From the NCBI RefSeq assembly GCF_000284375.1, contig NC_017249.1:6441001-6505000 (forward strand): a DNA stretch of 64,000 nt, in the 5' to 3' direction. The stretch comes from Bradyrhizobium japonicum USDA 6 (GTDB lineage Bacteria > Pseudomonadota > Alphaproteobacteria > Rhizobiales > Xanthobacteraceae). Below are positions 34,575 to 43,042 of the stretch, piece by piece. Numbering within the stretch: position 1 is the first letter of the stretch; the number at the start of each line of letters is the position of its first letter. Both the position numbers and the translations under genes were made by a program. The notes beneath the pieces were generated by a model, which did not search any database, had not been told where the DNA came from, and saw only the letters and a program-made list of their open reading frames with translations.

Positions 34575-35051
34575 ATGGCCAAGACCGCCCTGCAATTTCG
34601 TCATAACGGCCGCGACGTCGCGATCTTCGTCGATGGCGGCACCAATCTGCTGGTCGCACTGCGCGAACTGATCGGCGATATGACGCCGAAATTCGGCTGC
34701 GGTCAGGGCGGCTGCGGCACCTGCAGTGTGCTGATCGACGGCGAGCTGCACCTGTCCTGCCTGACGCTGGCGGAGACCGTCGCCGGCCGATCGGTGGAGA
34801 CGCTCGACGGCCTCAGGCAGGGCCCGAAGCTGCATCCGCTCCAGCGTGCCTTCGCCGACCATTTTGCCGCCCAATGCGGCTATTGCACGCCGGGCATGCT
34901 GATGGCCGCAAAGGCGCTGCTCGATCGCAATCCGCAGCCTAGCCGCGCCGAGGTCGTCGAGGCGATCTCCGGCAACATCTGCCGCTGCACCGGCTACGAA
35001 CCCATCATCGACGCCATCCTTGCCGCTTCGGGCGGCCGGGCCAGCGCCTAG
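34575..35051 (+). CDS. 2Fe-2S small subunit of a molybdenum hydroxylase (CoxS type)
   Basis: 158 residues from ATG 34575. Both iron-sulfur motifs are complete: the plant-ferredoxin-like CGQGGCGTCSVLIDG with a later Cys (LSCLTL), and the C-terminal QCGYCTPGM...NICRCTGYEPI pair of CxxC/CxC motifs. It relays electrons from the molybdenum cofactor to the FAD subunit. Length and spacing are normal for the family. Confidence 0.95.
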   Translation: MAKTALQFRHNGRDVAIFVDGGTNLLVALRELIGDMTPKFGCGQGGCGTCSVLIDGELHLSCLTLAETVAGRSVETLDGLRQGPKLHPLQRAFADHFAAQCGYCTPGMLMAAKALLDRNPQPSRAEVVEAISGNICRCTGYEPIIDAILAASGGRASA

Positions 35052-35062
35052 AGGATTTTGTC

Positions 35063-36655
35063 ATGCTGGAACTTCGCAAGGACATTTTCGCCGACGAGCG
35101 CGACGACAATCTCAAGGAGATCGGCAAGGGCACGCAGCGCCAGGACATGCTCGGCCATGTCACGGGCACGTCGAGCTATTTCAACGACCACAAGCTTCAG
35201 GGCATGCTGCATCTGAAGGTGGTCCGCTCGACGCAGGCGCACGCGCGGTTGCGCCATATCGACACCACGGAAGCCGAGCGCTCGTCCGGCGTACGTCGGA
35301 TCATCCGCGGCTCCGACGTGCCGCGCAATCTCAACACGCTTCTCAGCCTCATCAACTTCGGCAAGGACGACGAGCCTACGCTGGCGGCGGACAAGGTCCG
35401 CTACAAGGGCGAGCCGGTCGTCGCCATCGTCGCGGACAGCGAGCGCGAGGCGTTCGAGGCCATCGCAAAGGTACGGATCGACTACGCGCCGCTGCCGGTC
35501 GTGCTCGACGTCGAGGACGCGCTCAAGGCCGGGGCGCCCGTCGTTAACGAGACCTATCCGAAGAACGCCTTCATCTATCACGACGTCCATGATCACCAGA
35601 AGCTGCGCTTCGGTGATGCCGACGCCGCGCTCGCGACGGCCGATCACGTGCTCGAACAGCGCTACCAGATGTCTCCGATCGAGCATGCGCCGACCGAAAC
35701 CAATGGCGCGATCGCCGCGCCCGACACCAACGGCCGCTACGTCGTCTACACCTCGACGCAGGCGCTTTTCTTCTCGGTCGACACCTGCGCCAAGATCCTG
35801 GACCTGCCATCCAACACCTTCCACTTCATCGGCGGCACGGTCGGGGGCGGCTTCGGCGGCAAGGTGGATACGCTGACCGAGCCGCTCGCGATCCTTGGCG
35901 CGATGCTGACCGGGCGTCCCGTCCGCTATGTGTTCGGGCGTGAGGAGGAAATGCAGTACGGCCCGCCCCGCGGCGCCGAGCGCATCTACATCAAGGACGG
36001 CGTGATGCGCGACGGCCGTATCGTCGCGCGCAAGATCCGCGCCTATTTCGACAGCGGCGCCTATACGCGGCTGTCCAGCTACGCCGCCGTGAAATGCGCC
36101 GCGCATTTGCCGGGGCCCTATACCATCCCGAACGTCTATGGCGACGTCTATTGCGTCTTCACCAACCGGACGCCTGCGACGGCGATGCGCGGCTTCGGGG
36201 TCACCGCGATGGATTTCGCGATCGAGTGCCAGATGGACAAGCTGGCCAACCTCGTCGGCATGGACCCGATGGAGTTCCGGATCCTCAACGCCTATCGCGA
36301 CGGCGACATGAAGGCGCATCGGCGCGAAGCCAAGAACACCGCGCTGATCGAATGCGTCCAGGTCGCCGCCGAGAAGGCGAAATGGCCGATCCGCGAGGAA
36401 TTCAAGCGAGCGTCGTCGCGCAAGGACGGCGGCGGCAGCCGCGCCGTGATCCCGCCGACACCGACGGATTCGCTCAGCCGGCCGGCCGCGCCAGTCCAGC
36501 AGCGCACCAGCTATGACCGGCTCCCGCCCACCGTCACCCGCGAACCACCGCGTGAGCCGCCGCCCCCTGCGCCGTCACCACCTCCACCGCGGCCGGCCGC
36601 GCCCTCGCATGGCGCGCCCCGCTTCTCCTCCGTGTTCGGCACCAGGAGGCGCTGA
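35063..36655 (+). CDS. Molybdopterin-binding large subunit of the hydroxylase, N-terminal part, with Pro-rich tail
   Basis: 530 residues from ATG 35063. Contains the ald/xan dehydrogenase domain (GHVTGTSSYFNDHKLQGMLHLKVVRS; YKGEPVVAIVADSEREAFEAI) and the first cofactor-binding half with GGTVGGGFGGK and PATAMRGFGVTAMDF. The loop at the active site reads AMRGFG, so neither the form I AYxCSFR nor the form II AYRGAGR carbon monoxide dehydrogenase motif is present. After about residue 455 the protein turns into a Ser/Pro/Arg-rich tail and stops. The second half of the subunit is the next gene, overlapping by one base. Confidence 0.92.
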   Translation: MLELRKDIFADERDDNLKEIGKGTQRQDMLGHVTGTSSYFNDHKLQGMLHLKVVRSTQAHARLRHIDTTEAERSSGVRRIIRGSDVPRNLNTLLSLINFGKDDEPTLAADKVRYKGEPVVAIVADSEREAFEAIAKVRIDYAPLPVVLDVEDALKAGAPVVNETYPKNAFIYHDVHDHQKLRFGDADAALATADHVLEQRYQMSPIEHAPTETNGAIAAPDTNGRYVVYTSTQALFFSVDTCAKILDLPSNTFHFIGGTVGGGFGGKVDTLTEPLAILGAMLTGRPVRYVFGREEEMQYGPPRGAERIYIKDGVMRDGRIVARKIRAYFDSGAYTRLSSYAAVKCAAHLPGPYTIPNVYGDVYCVFTNRTPATAMRGFGVTAMDFAIECQMDKLANLVGMDPMEFRILNAYRDGDMKAHRREAKNTALIECVQVAAEKAKWPIREEFKRASSRKDGGGSRAVIPPTPTDSLSRPAAPVQQRTSYDRLPPTVTREPPREPPPPAPSPPPPRPAAPSHGAPRFSSVFGTRRR

Positions 36656-37677
36656 TGACCCGGCATCGCGGACGCGGCATGGCGTCGATCAACTATCCCA
36701 TCGGCATGAATCTCGGCGGCGATCCCAGCCAGGCGTTGGTTCACTCCAACCCGAGCGGCAAGTTCACGGTGGCGCTGTCGTCGATCGACCTCGGCCAGGG
36801 CATGAAGTCGGTGACGCGGCAGATCTGCGCGGAGACACTGGGCGTTCCCGTCGAGGACGTCTATGTCGATACCGCGGATTCCGACACCGGTCCGCACTGC
36901 ATGGGCTCCTTCGCCTCGCGCGGCACCCATCGCGTCGGCAATGCGGTGATGGCCGCGGCGCGCGAGGCACGCGGCGTGATGATGGAGGCGGCCGCCGAGG
37001 AGCTCGAGGTCAACGCCGCCGATCTCGAAACCGACGGACGCGGCAACATCCACGTCAAGGGTGCGCCGCATCGCTCGATCTCGACCAAGGACGTCGCCAT
37101 CGCCGCCCAGTTCAAGCAGGGCAAGACCATCTCCGGCCGCGGCATATTCCTCGTGCCTCTGTCCAACGTCGACCCCGAAACCGGCGAGATGTCGCCTGCG
37201 ACCTGCTACGCCCATGCCTGTCTCGTGGCGGAGGTCGAGGTCGACGACGAGACCGGCGAAGTCGCGATGGTCCGCATGGACTCCGCCTATGAGCTCGGCC
37301 GCGCGCTCAATCCGCGCCTGGTCGAGCAGCAACTCGTCGGCGGCGCCTGGATGGGCATCAGCCACGCGCTCTACGAGACGACGGAGCCTCATTATCCCGA
37401 CCCCGTTCACGGCCCCCGCGACTTCGTCGAATATCTGATGCCCGGCCCGGGCGACATTTGCCCGCACGATATCGCCGTGCTGGAGCGCCCCGCGCCGGAC
37501 GGTCCGTTCGGCGCCAAGGGACCGGGCGAGATGTGCGCCAACCCCGTGCTGCCGGCTGTCGCGAATGCGATTTTCAACGCCGTCGGCGTGCGCATCGACG
37601 ATCTGCCGATTACGCCGGAAAAGGTGCTGCGCGCGATCAAGACCCAGGGCGGCGCGCGGCCACAGGCACGACGCTGA
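36655..37677 (+). CDS. Molybdopterin-binding large subunit of the hydroxylase, C-terminal part
   Basis: 340 residues. The ATG overlaps the previous stop (TGATG). It contains the second cofactor-binding half: SSIDLGQGMKSVTRQICAETLG, DTADSDTGPHCMGSFASRGTHRVGNAV, AHACLVAEVEVDDETGEV and GPFGAKGPGEMCANPV, where the Glu of GPGE corresponds to the catalytic Glu of this superfamily. Together the two genes equal one normal about 780-residue large subunit. Both halves look intact and conserved, so this seems a functional split rather than a broken gene. Confidence 0.92.
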   Translation: MTRHRGRGMASINYPIGMNLGGDPSQALVHSNPSGKFTVALSSIDLGQGMKSVTRQICAETLGVPVEDVYVDTADSDTGPHCMGSFASRGTHRVGNAVMAAAREARGVMMEAAAEELEVNAADLETDGRGNIHVKGAPHRSISTKDVAIAAQFKQGKTISGRGIFLVPLSNVDPETGEMSPATCYAHACLVAEVEVDDETGEVAMVRMDSAYELGRALNPRLVEQQLVGGAWMGISHALYETTEPHYPDPVHGPRDFVEYLMPGPGDICPHDIAVLERPAPDGPFGAKGPGEMCANPVLPAVANAIFNAVGVRIDDLPITPEKVLRAIKTQGGARPQARR

Positions 37678-37685
37678 GACTGGCC

Positions 37686-38567
37686 ATGGCAGTTCGCAGC
37701 AACATCGTCGGCATCGACAACCCCGAAGCGCTGGAGAAGGCGCTTCGGGCGGCCTATTACCTCGCCGATGAAGGGCTCGCGACCGCGGCCTATCTCGGCC
37801 TTGCCCTCGGCAAACCGCTCCTGCTCGAAGGCGCCCCCGGTGTCGGCAAGACCGAGGCCGCGAAAGCCATCGCCGCCGTCCTCGGCCGCCGCCTCATCCG
37901 CTTGCAATGCTATGAGGGCATCGACGCCTCGGCCGCGCTCTACGAGTGGAACTATCCACGCCAGATGCTCGCGATCCGCCAGGCCGGCGACGAGAGCATC
38001 GACATCTATGGCGAGACGTTTCTGATCGAGCGGCCGATGCTGGCGACGCTCCGCGCACCCGACTCCACCGTGCTGCTGATCGATGAAATCGATCGCGCCG
38101 ACCAGGAGTTTGAGGCGTTCCTGCTCGAATTTCTCTCGGACTTCCAGATTTCGATCCCCGAACGCGGCACAGTGCGCGCGGCCGAACGTCCCGTTGTCGT
38201 GCTGACCTCGAATCGGACGCGCGACCTGCACGAAGCCCTGCGCCGCCGCTGTGTCTATCACTGGATCGACTATCCCACCGAAGAGCGGGAGGCGCGTATC
38301 GTGATGCTGCGGGCCTCGAGCGTCGCCGAGGCGACCGCGCGCGCCGTCGTCGCGGCTGTCGGCAAATTGCGCCGCGAGCCGCTCAGCAAGGCACCGGGCA
38401 TCGCGGAAGCCGTCGACTGGGCCGAAGCGGCGACGCTGCTTCACAAGGGCGGTGCGCGCTGGCCCGACGCCTTCAAGCGCTCGATCGGCGTGGCGCTGAA
38501 GGACGAGGAAGACCTGCACTTCATCTCGCCCCGGCTCGACATCATGCTCGCGGAGGCAACGGCATGA
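37686..38567 (+). CDS. MoxR/CoxD-like AAA+ ATPase
   Basis: 293 residues from ATG 37686. Walker A is LLEGAPGVGKTEAAKAI near residue 53, Walker B TVLLIDEIDRADQEFEAFLLE, followed by sensor 1 VVVLTSNRTRDL and an arginine finger region (ALRRRC). The MoxR subgroup works with VWA proteins as chaperone machinery. In carbon monoxide dehydrogenase clusters CoxD, of this type, helps to mature the active site of the Mo enzyme. The position right after the Mo-hydroxylase subunits and before a VWA gene makes a similar maturation job likely. Confidence 0.93.
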   Translation: MAVRSNIVGIDNPEALEKALRAAYYLADEGLATAAYLGLALGKPLLLEGAPGVGKTEAAKAIAAVLGRRLIRLQCYEGIDASAALYEWNYPRQMLAIRQAGDESIDIYGETFLIERPMLATLRAPDSTVLLIDEIDRADQEFEAFLLEFLSDFQISIPERGTVRAAERPVVVLTSNRTRDLHEALRRRCVYHWIDYPTEEREARIVMLRASSVAEATARAVVAAVGKLRREPLSKAPGIAEAVDWAEAATLLHKGGARWPDAFKRSIGVALKDEEDLHFISPRLDIMLAEATA

Positions 38568-39685
38568 GCACCGAGCCGGAGCTTCCGCGCGCTGCCCGCA
38601 TTTTCGTCTCCTTCGTCGCGCTGCTACGCGCCAACGGCTTCGCCGTCGCGCCCGAGCAGACCACCTCCTATCTCGCCGCGATCGAGCTGCTCGGGCCGCG
38701 CGACCTCAACGACATCAGGCAATCGGCGCGGGCCACGCTCGCCCCGCCGCCCGAGCGCCGCACCACCTTCGACCGGCTGTTCGACCTGCACTTCCGCGGC
38801 AGCGAAGCCATCGAACATGTCGATGACGGCGAAGACGACGAGACGGTCCGGCTCCAGGAAGAGGGCAGCGGCGAACAGGAACCCCTGTTCTCCGACGATG
38901 CCAACGAATCGGGCCTCACTGCGACGCGCACCGAGGCACTGGTCGAGCGCCGCTTCGCCCAGCTCTCCACCACCGACGCGCTCCGCCGCCTGGCGCGCGA
39001 GGCCTCCCGGCGCCTGCCGCAGCGTCGCGGCCACCGGCGCATGCGTGCCCGCCGCGGACCGTTTGCCGACCTTCGCCGGACCTTGCGGGACAGCGTGCGG
39101 AGCGACGGCGAGATCCTGCGGCTCGGGCACCTGAAGCGGCGCCAGCGCCGGCGAAAACTCCTGCTACTGATCGACGTCTCCGGCTCGATGAAGACGCGCA
39201 CCGAGGAGAACATGAAGCTGGCGCATACGCTGGTACAGGCCGCGCCCAACATCGAGGTCTTCACCTTCGGCACGCGGCTGACCCGCGTCACCCGCCCGTT
39301 GCGTCTCAAGCGTCGCGAGCAGGCGCTGAGCGCGGCGGCGCACCTCGTCAGCGACTGGGATGGCGGCACCCGCATCGGCGACGCGCTGCAAGCCTTCCTC
39401 GCGGTGCCGCGGTTCGGCGGTTACGCGCGAGGCGCGGCCGTCATCGTCGTGTCGGACGGGCTGGAGCGCGGCGAACCCGACGCGCTGCGCGACGCCGTCG
39501 CAAAGCTGTCGCGGCGCGCCTGGCGCGTGAGCTGGCTGACGCCGCTCGCGACGGGCCCCGACTTCCGCCCGCAGACCGAGGCGCTGGTGGCCATCGAGCG
39601 TTTCGTCGATGATCTCGTGGATGGCGGTTCAAGCGCGTCGATTGTCGCGCACATTCTGACGTTGGGACGGAGGAGAGCTGCGTGA
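38564..39685 (+). CDS. VWA-domain protein, CoxE-like
   Basis: 373 residues from ATG 38564, overlapping the MoxR gene by four bases. The N-terminal part is helical and rich in Arg/Glu (AARIFVSFVALLRANGFAVAPEQT); residues about 200-370 form a von Willebrand A domain with a MIDAS metal site: LLLIDVSGSMKT (DxSxS), GGTRIGDAL (Thr) and VIVVSDGLERGEPD (Asp). CoxE-family proteins partner a MoxR ATPase as here. It overlaps the next amidohydrolase gene by four bases (GTGA), so translation is coupled. Confidence 0.92.
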   Translation: MSTEPELPRAARIFVSFVALLRANGFAVAPEQTTSYLAAIELLGPRDLNDIRQSARATLAPPPERRTTFDRLFDLHFRGSEAIEHVDDGEDDETVRLQEEGSGEQEPLFSDDANESGLTATRTEALVERRFAQLSTTDALRRLAREASRRLPQRRGHRRMRARRGPFADLRRTLRDSVRSDGEILRLGHLKRRQRRRKLLLLIDVSGSMKTRTEENMKLAHTLVQAAPNIEVFTFGTRLTRVTRPLRLKRREQALSAAAHLVSDWDGGTRIGDALQAFLAVPRFGGYARGAAVIVVSDGLERGEPDALRDAVAKLSRRAWRVSWLTPLATGPDFRPQTEALVAIERFVDDLVDGGSSASIVAHILTLGRRRAA

Positions 39686-40566
39686 GCGACATTGTCGACG
39701 GCCATCATCACATCTGGCGGCAGGCCGACCTGCCCTGGCTGACCGGTCCGATGCAGCCGCGCATCTTTGGACCCTACGAGCCGATCCGTCGCGATTATCC
39801 GATCCGGGAATACCTCGACGACCTCAAGGGCACCGGCGTCACCCGTTCGGTCTACGTCCAGACCAACTGGGCCAACGACCGTTTCGAGGACGAAGCCGCC
39901 TGGGTCCAACAGACCGCCGACGAGCACGGCTGGCCGCATGCCATCGTCGCCTACGCCGACTTCGCCGTCGACGATGTGCGCCCGCAACTCGATCGCCTGA
40001 AGCGCTATCCGCTCGTGCGCGGCGTGCGCATGCAGCTGCACTGGCACGACAATCCGCTCTATCGTTTCGCGGCCAAGCCCGATCTCTGCGTCGATCCCAT
40101 GGTCCGCCGCAACATCGCGCACCTGGCCGACTACGGGTGGAGCTTTGACCTCCAGGTCTTCACGCCGCAGATGCCGGTTGCCGCGCAGCTCGCCGAGTCC
40201 TGCCCGAGGGTGACCTTCATCCTCCAGCATGCCGGTATGCTCGAGGACCTCTCGCCGGCGGGCCGGGCCGCCTGGCGCGCCGGGATGGCCCGGCTTTCGA
40301 CCTGTCCGAACGTGGTCTCAAAGCTCTCGGGGCTCGGCACCTTCATCCATCGCAACGATCCCGCGCACATCGCGGCCGTCCTTACCGATACCGTCGCGAT
40401 TTTCGGCGCGGAGCGCTGCCTGTTCGGTTCCAATTTTCCGATCGAGAAATTGTGGACCAGCTATCGGGAGCTCGTCGACGCCTTTCGTGCGGCGGCCGCG
40501 AAGCTGACGACCCAGCAGCAGGACGCAATTTTCGGGACGACGGCAACGCGCGTCTATCGGCTTTGA
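39682..40566 (+). CDS. Amidohydrolase-family TIM-barrel hydrolase
   Basis: 294 residues from GTG 39682. It has the HxH motif VDGHHHIWR at the N terminus, VRGVRMQLHWHD, a later metal or catalytic His in ILQHAGM and the C-terminal GSNFPIEKLW segment, in the place of the usual GSDxPH. This resembles the PF04909 group that includes lactone hydrolases such as 2-pyrone-4,6-dicarboxylate lactonase and amidohydrolase-like decarboxylases. In this operon it would act on a ring-opened or lactone intermediate produced after hydroxylation; that is inference. Confidence 0.88.
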   Translation: MSDIVDGHHHIWRQADLPWLTGPMQPRIFGPYEPIRRDYPIREYLDDLKGTGVTRSVYVQTNWANDRFEDEAAWVQQTADEHGWPHAIVAYADFAVDDVRPQLDRLKRYPLVRGVRMQLHWHDNPLYRFAAKPDLCVDPMVRRNIAHLADYGWSFDLQVFTPQMPVAAQLAESCPRVTFILQHAGMLEDLSPAGRAAWRAGMARLSTCPNVVSKLSGLGTFIHRNDPAHIAAVLTDTVAIFGAERCLFGSNFPIEKLWTSYRELVDAFRAAAAKLTTQQQDAIFGTTATRVYRL

Positions 40567-40596
40567 CAGACAAGAACGGAACAGGGAGGGAAACGA

Positions 40597-41445
40597 ATGG
40601 CGCTGGAGATCAAGATCCTGGACTATGGCGATATCGAGCTGGAATCGAGCTTTCTGGTTCTCGGCCGCGACTGCGGCCGCACCCGCCGCGTCCTCACCCT
40701 CGGCTTTCTGATCCTCGGCGGCAAATATCCGGTCGTGGTCGATACCGGTTACCGCTCCAACCAGATCATGGAAACGCTGGGGATGCGCGGCCTGCAATAC
40801 CACGAGAACATGATCGAGAACCAGCTCGCCCGCCACGGCGTACGCATGGGCGACGTCCGCTTCGTCTGCCACACCCATCTGCACATCGACCACGCCGGCA
40901 AGGACGATCTGTTTCCGATGAACACGACCGTCGTCCTCAACCGGAAAGAACTCGAATATTCCGTCTCCGGCTTGATGCATCCGCAGTATCCGGCGCCCGA
41001 CATCAAGCATCTCATCGACCGACTGCACACCAAGAGTGCGCTGCGCTTCCTCGACCTCGAGATCACAGGTCCTATCGAGCTGATGCCCGGCGTCTATTGC
41101 GATGCCGCCAACGCCCACACCGAGGGCTCCATGAACATCATCGTCGAGACCGCCGACGGCATTGCCACCATCTGTGGAGACGTGATCTACGATTTCAACG
41201 ACCAGATCGTCACGCCCTTCCACGAGATTCACGACTGGGAGCCGCGGACGACCGGCAACCACGGCACCAGCAAGCGGGCGGAGAAGGCGTCGATCAAGAA
41301 GCTGCTGAGCAATTCGCGCTATCTGCTGCCGGTGCACGACAGGCCGGCCAAGATCGAGGGCGGCATGGTCGTCGGCCGTCTGCACGACCAGGTCCCCGGC
41401 CCGATCGTGCAGTCGCTGCCCGCGCGCAACTGGTTCCCTGCCTGA
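40597..41445 (+). CDS. Metallo-beta-lactamase-fold hydrolase, N-acyl homoserine lactonase-like
   Basis: 282 residues from ATG 40597, after GGGAGGG. The dinuclear zinc motif HxHxDH is complete (CHTHLHIDHAGKDDLFP near residue 91), with later His (ANAHTEGSMNI), Asp (CGDVIYDFND) and a final His (LLPVHDRPAKI). This set defines the AiiA-like lactonase family. A lactone-opening function fits the catabolic cluster as well as, or better than, quorum-signal cleavage, because it is between other hydrolase genes. No signal peptide; cytosolic. Confidence 0.87.
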   Translation: MALEIKILDYGDIELESSFLVLGRDCGRTRRVLTLGFLILGGKYPVVVDTGYRSNQIMETLGMRGLQYHENMIENQLARHGVRMGDVRFVCHTHLHIDHAGKDDLFPMNTTVVLNRKELEYSVSGLMHPQYPAPDIKHLIDRLHTKSALRFLDLEITGPIELMPGVYCDAANAHTEGSMNIIVETADGIATICGDVIYDFNDQIVTPFHEIHDWEPRTTGNHGTSKRAEKASIKKLLSNSRYLLPVHDRPAKIEGGMVVGRLHDQVPGPIVQSLPARNWFPA

Positions 41446-41467
41446 CGTGAGCTGAGGATATCGACCG

Positions 41468-43042
41468 ATGACACACGTCACCCTGCGCTCCGAATTCGAG
41501 ACCCTGATCGACCCCTACGCGCCGGTCGCGCAGGTCGGCACCGGTTTCGACTTCACGGAAGGACCGATCTGGCATCCGGTCGATCATTATCTCCTGTTCT
41601 CGGATATGCCCGGCGACGTACGGCGGCGCTGGGATGCGCGGCGCGGCGGCGCGGAGGTCAAGCGCCCGTCGAACAAATGCAACGGCATGACCTATGATGC
41701 CGAGCTCAATCTGATCGTCTGCGAGCACGCGACCTCGTCGCTGATCCGTGAGCGGCCGGACGGGCGGCGCGAGGTGCTGGCCTCGCACTTCCAGGGACAG
41801 GAGCTCAACAGCCCCAACGACGTCTGCGTGCACTCCTCCGGTGCCATCTATTTCTCCGATCCCTGGTATGGCCGCATGCCGGTCTATGGTGTCGAGCGGC
41901 CGCGCCAGCTCGGCTTCCAGGGCGTCTATCGCGTCATGCCCGGCGGCGAGCCCAAGCTCGTGGTGGAGCGCAATTTGTTCGACCAGCCGAACGGGCTGTG
42001 CTTCTCGCCCGACGAGAAGCTGCTCTATGTCAACGACACCGTGCAGGCGCTGATCCGCGTATTCGACGTCAACGGCGACGGCTCGCTGTCGAACGCGCGC
42101 GTGTTCGCGAGCGGCATCCGCTCCGAGCTGGAGCCGGGCCTGCCCGACGGCATGAAGTGCGACCAGCATGGCAATGTCTGGGTCACCGCGCCCGGTGGCG
42201 TCTGGGTCTATTCACCGCGCGGCGAGCTGCTCGGGAAAGTCCGCGTGCCCGAGCTCGTCGCCAACCTCGCCTGGGGTGGCCCGGATTTCCGCACGCTCTA
42301 TTTGACGTCGACGCATTCGGTCTATGCCATCCCGACCAAGGCCGGGCCGCGTCATGAGCCCTATATGAGCGGCAAACGCGGCAATGGCGGCGCAAGCGCC
42401 GGTCCCGCGGCTGCAGCGCCCATTCTCGCCGACGGCGAGATGCGGCTCGATCCGAGCCGCTGCGCCATGATCATCCAGGATCTTCAGAACGACGTCATCA
42501 TGGATGGCGGCGCGTTCGCCGAGTCAGGCGCACCGGGTCATGCGAAGCAACAGCATGTGGTCGAGAACGTCCGGCGCTTGGCGGAGACAGCTCGCGCGCG
42601 CGGCGTCGCCATCATCCATGTCTGGTTCGTGGTCGAGCCCGGCGCGCCCGGCGTGACGCTGAACGCACCGCTGTTCGAGGGTCTCGTCGACAGCAAGGCG
42701 ATGGTGCGCGGCGGCTGGGGCGCCGCCCCGGTCTCCGGCCTCGAGCCGCGGCCCGGCGATTTCGTCGTCGAGAAGATGCGGATGAGCGCCTGGGAAGGCA
42801 CCCGGCTGGAGACGATCCTGAAAGCCACTGGCCGCGACATGATCATCAACACCGGCGCATGGACCAACATGTCGGTCGAGCACACCGCGCGCACCGGCGC
42901 CGACAAGGGCTATTTCATGATCGTGCCGGAAGATTGCTGCTCGACCATGAATGCCGACTGGCACTCCGCCTCGATCAACTTTGCCATGCAGAACGTCGCC
43001 GTCGTCACCCGGGCGGATGCCGTCATCAGAGCGCTGGGATGA
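41468..43042 (+). CDS. SMP-30/gluconolactonase domain fused to an isochorismatase-like domain with Cys replaced by Ser
   Basis: 524 residues. Residues 1-305 are an SMP-30/gluconolactonase beta propeller: GFDFTEGPIWHP (metal Glu), NKCNGMTYD (Asn), SPNDVCVHSSG and PDGMKCDQHGNVWV (Asp). After an Ala/Gly linker, residues about 325-524 are an isochorismatase-like domain with MIIQDLQND (Asp) and VVEKMRMSAW (Lys). The motif that normally ends N-x-C-V reads WTNMSVEHTARTGADKG, so the catalytic Cys is Ser. Hydrolytic amidase activity is therefore questionable, unless Ser substitutes. A lactonase plus amidase pair in one protein fits stepwise opening of a cyclic intermediate. Confidence 0.9.
   Translation: MTHVTLRSEFETLIDPYAPVAQVGTGFDFTEGPIWHPVDHYLLFSDMPGDVRRRWDARRGGAEVKRPSNKCNGMTYDAELNLIVCEHATSSLIRERPDGRREVLASHFQGQELNSPNDVCVHSSGAIYFSDPWYGRMPVYGVERPRQLGFQGVYRVMPGGEPKLVVERNLFDQPNGLCFSPDEKLLYVNDTVQALIRVFDVNGDGSLSNARVFASGIRSELEPGLPDGMKCDQHGNVWVTAPGGVWVYSPRGELLGKVRVPELVANLAWGGPDFRTLYLTSTHSVYAIPTKAGPRHEPYMSGKRGNGGASAGPAAAAPILADGEMRLDPSRCAMIIQDLQNDVIMDGGAFAESGAPGHAKQQHVVENVRRLAETARARGVAIIHVWFVVEPGAPGVTLNAPLFEGLVDSKAMVRGGWGAAPVSGLEPRPGDFVVEKMRMSAWEGTRLETILKATGRDMIINTGAWTNMSVEHTARTGADKGYFMIVPEDCCSTMNADWHSASINFAMQNVAVVTRADAVIRALG

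Noticed and set aside
35063..37677. Carbon monoxide dehydrogenase (coxMSL with coxD/E)
   Set aside because: The gene types match, but the large subunit lacks both AYxCSFR and AYRGAGR active-site motifs and is split into two genes, so a CO-oxidising function is not supported.
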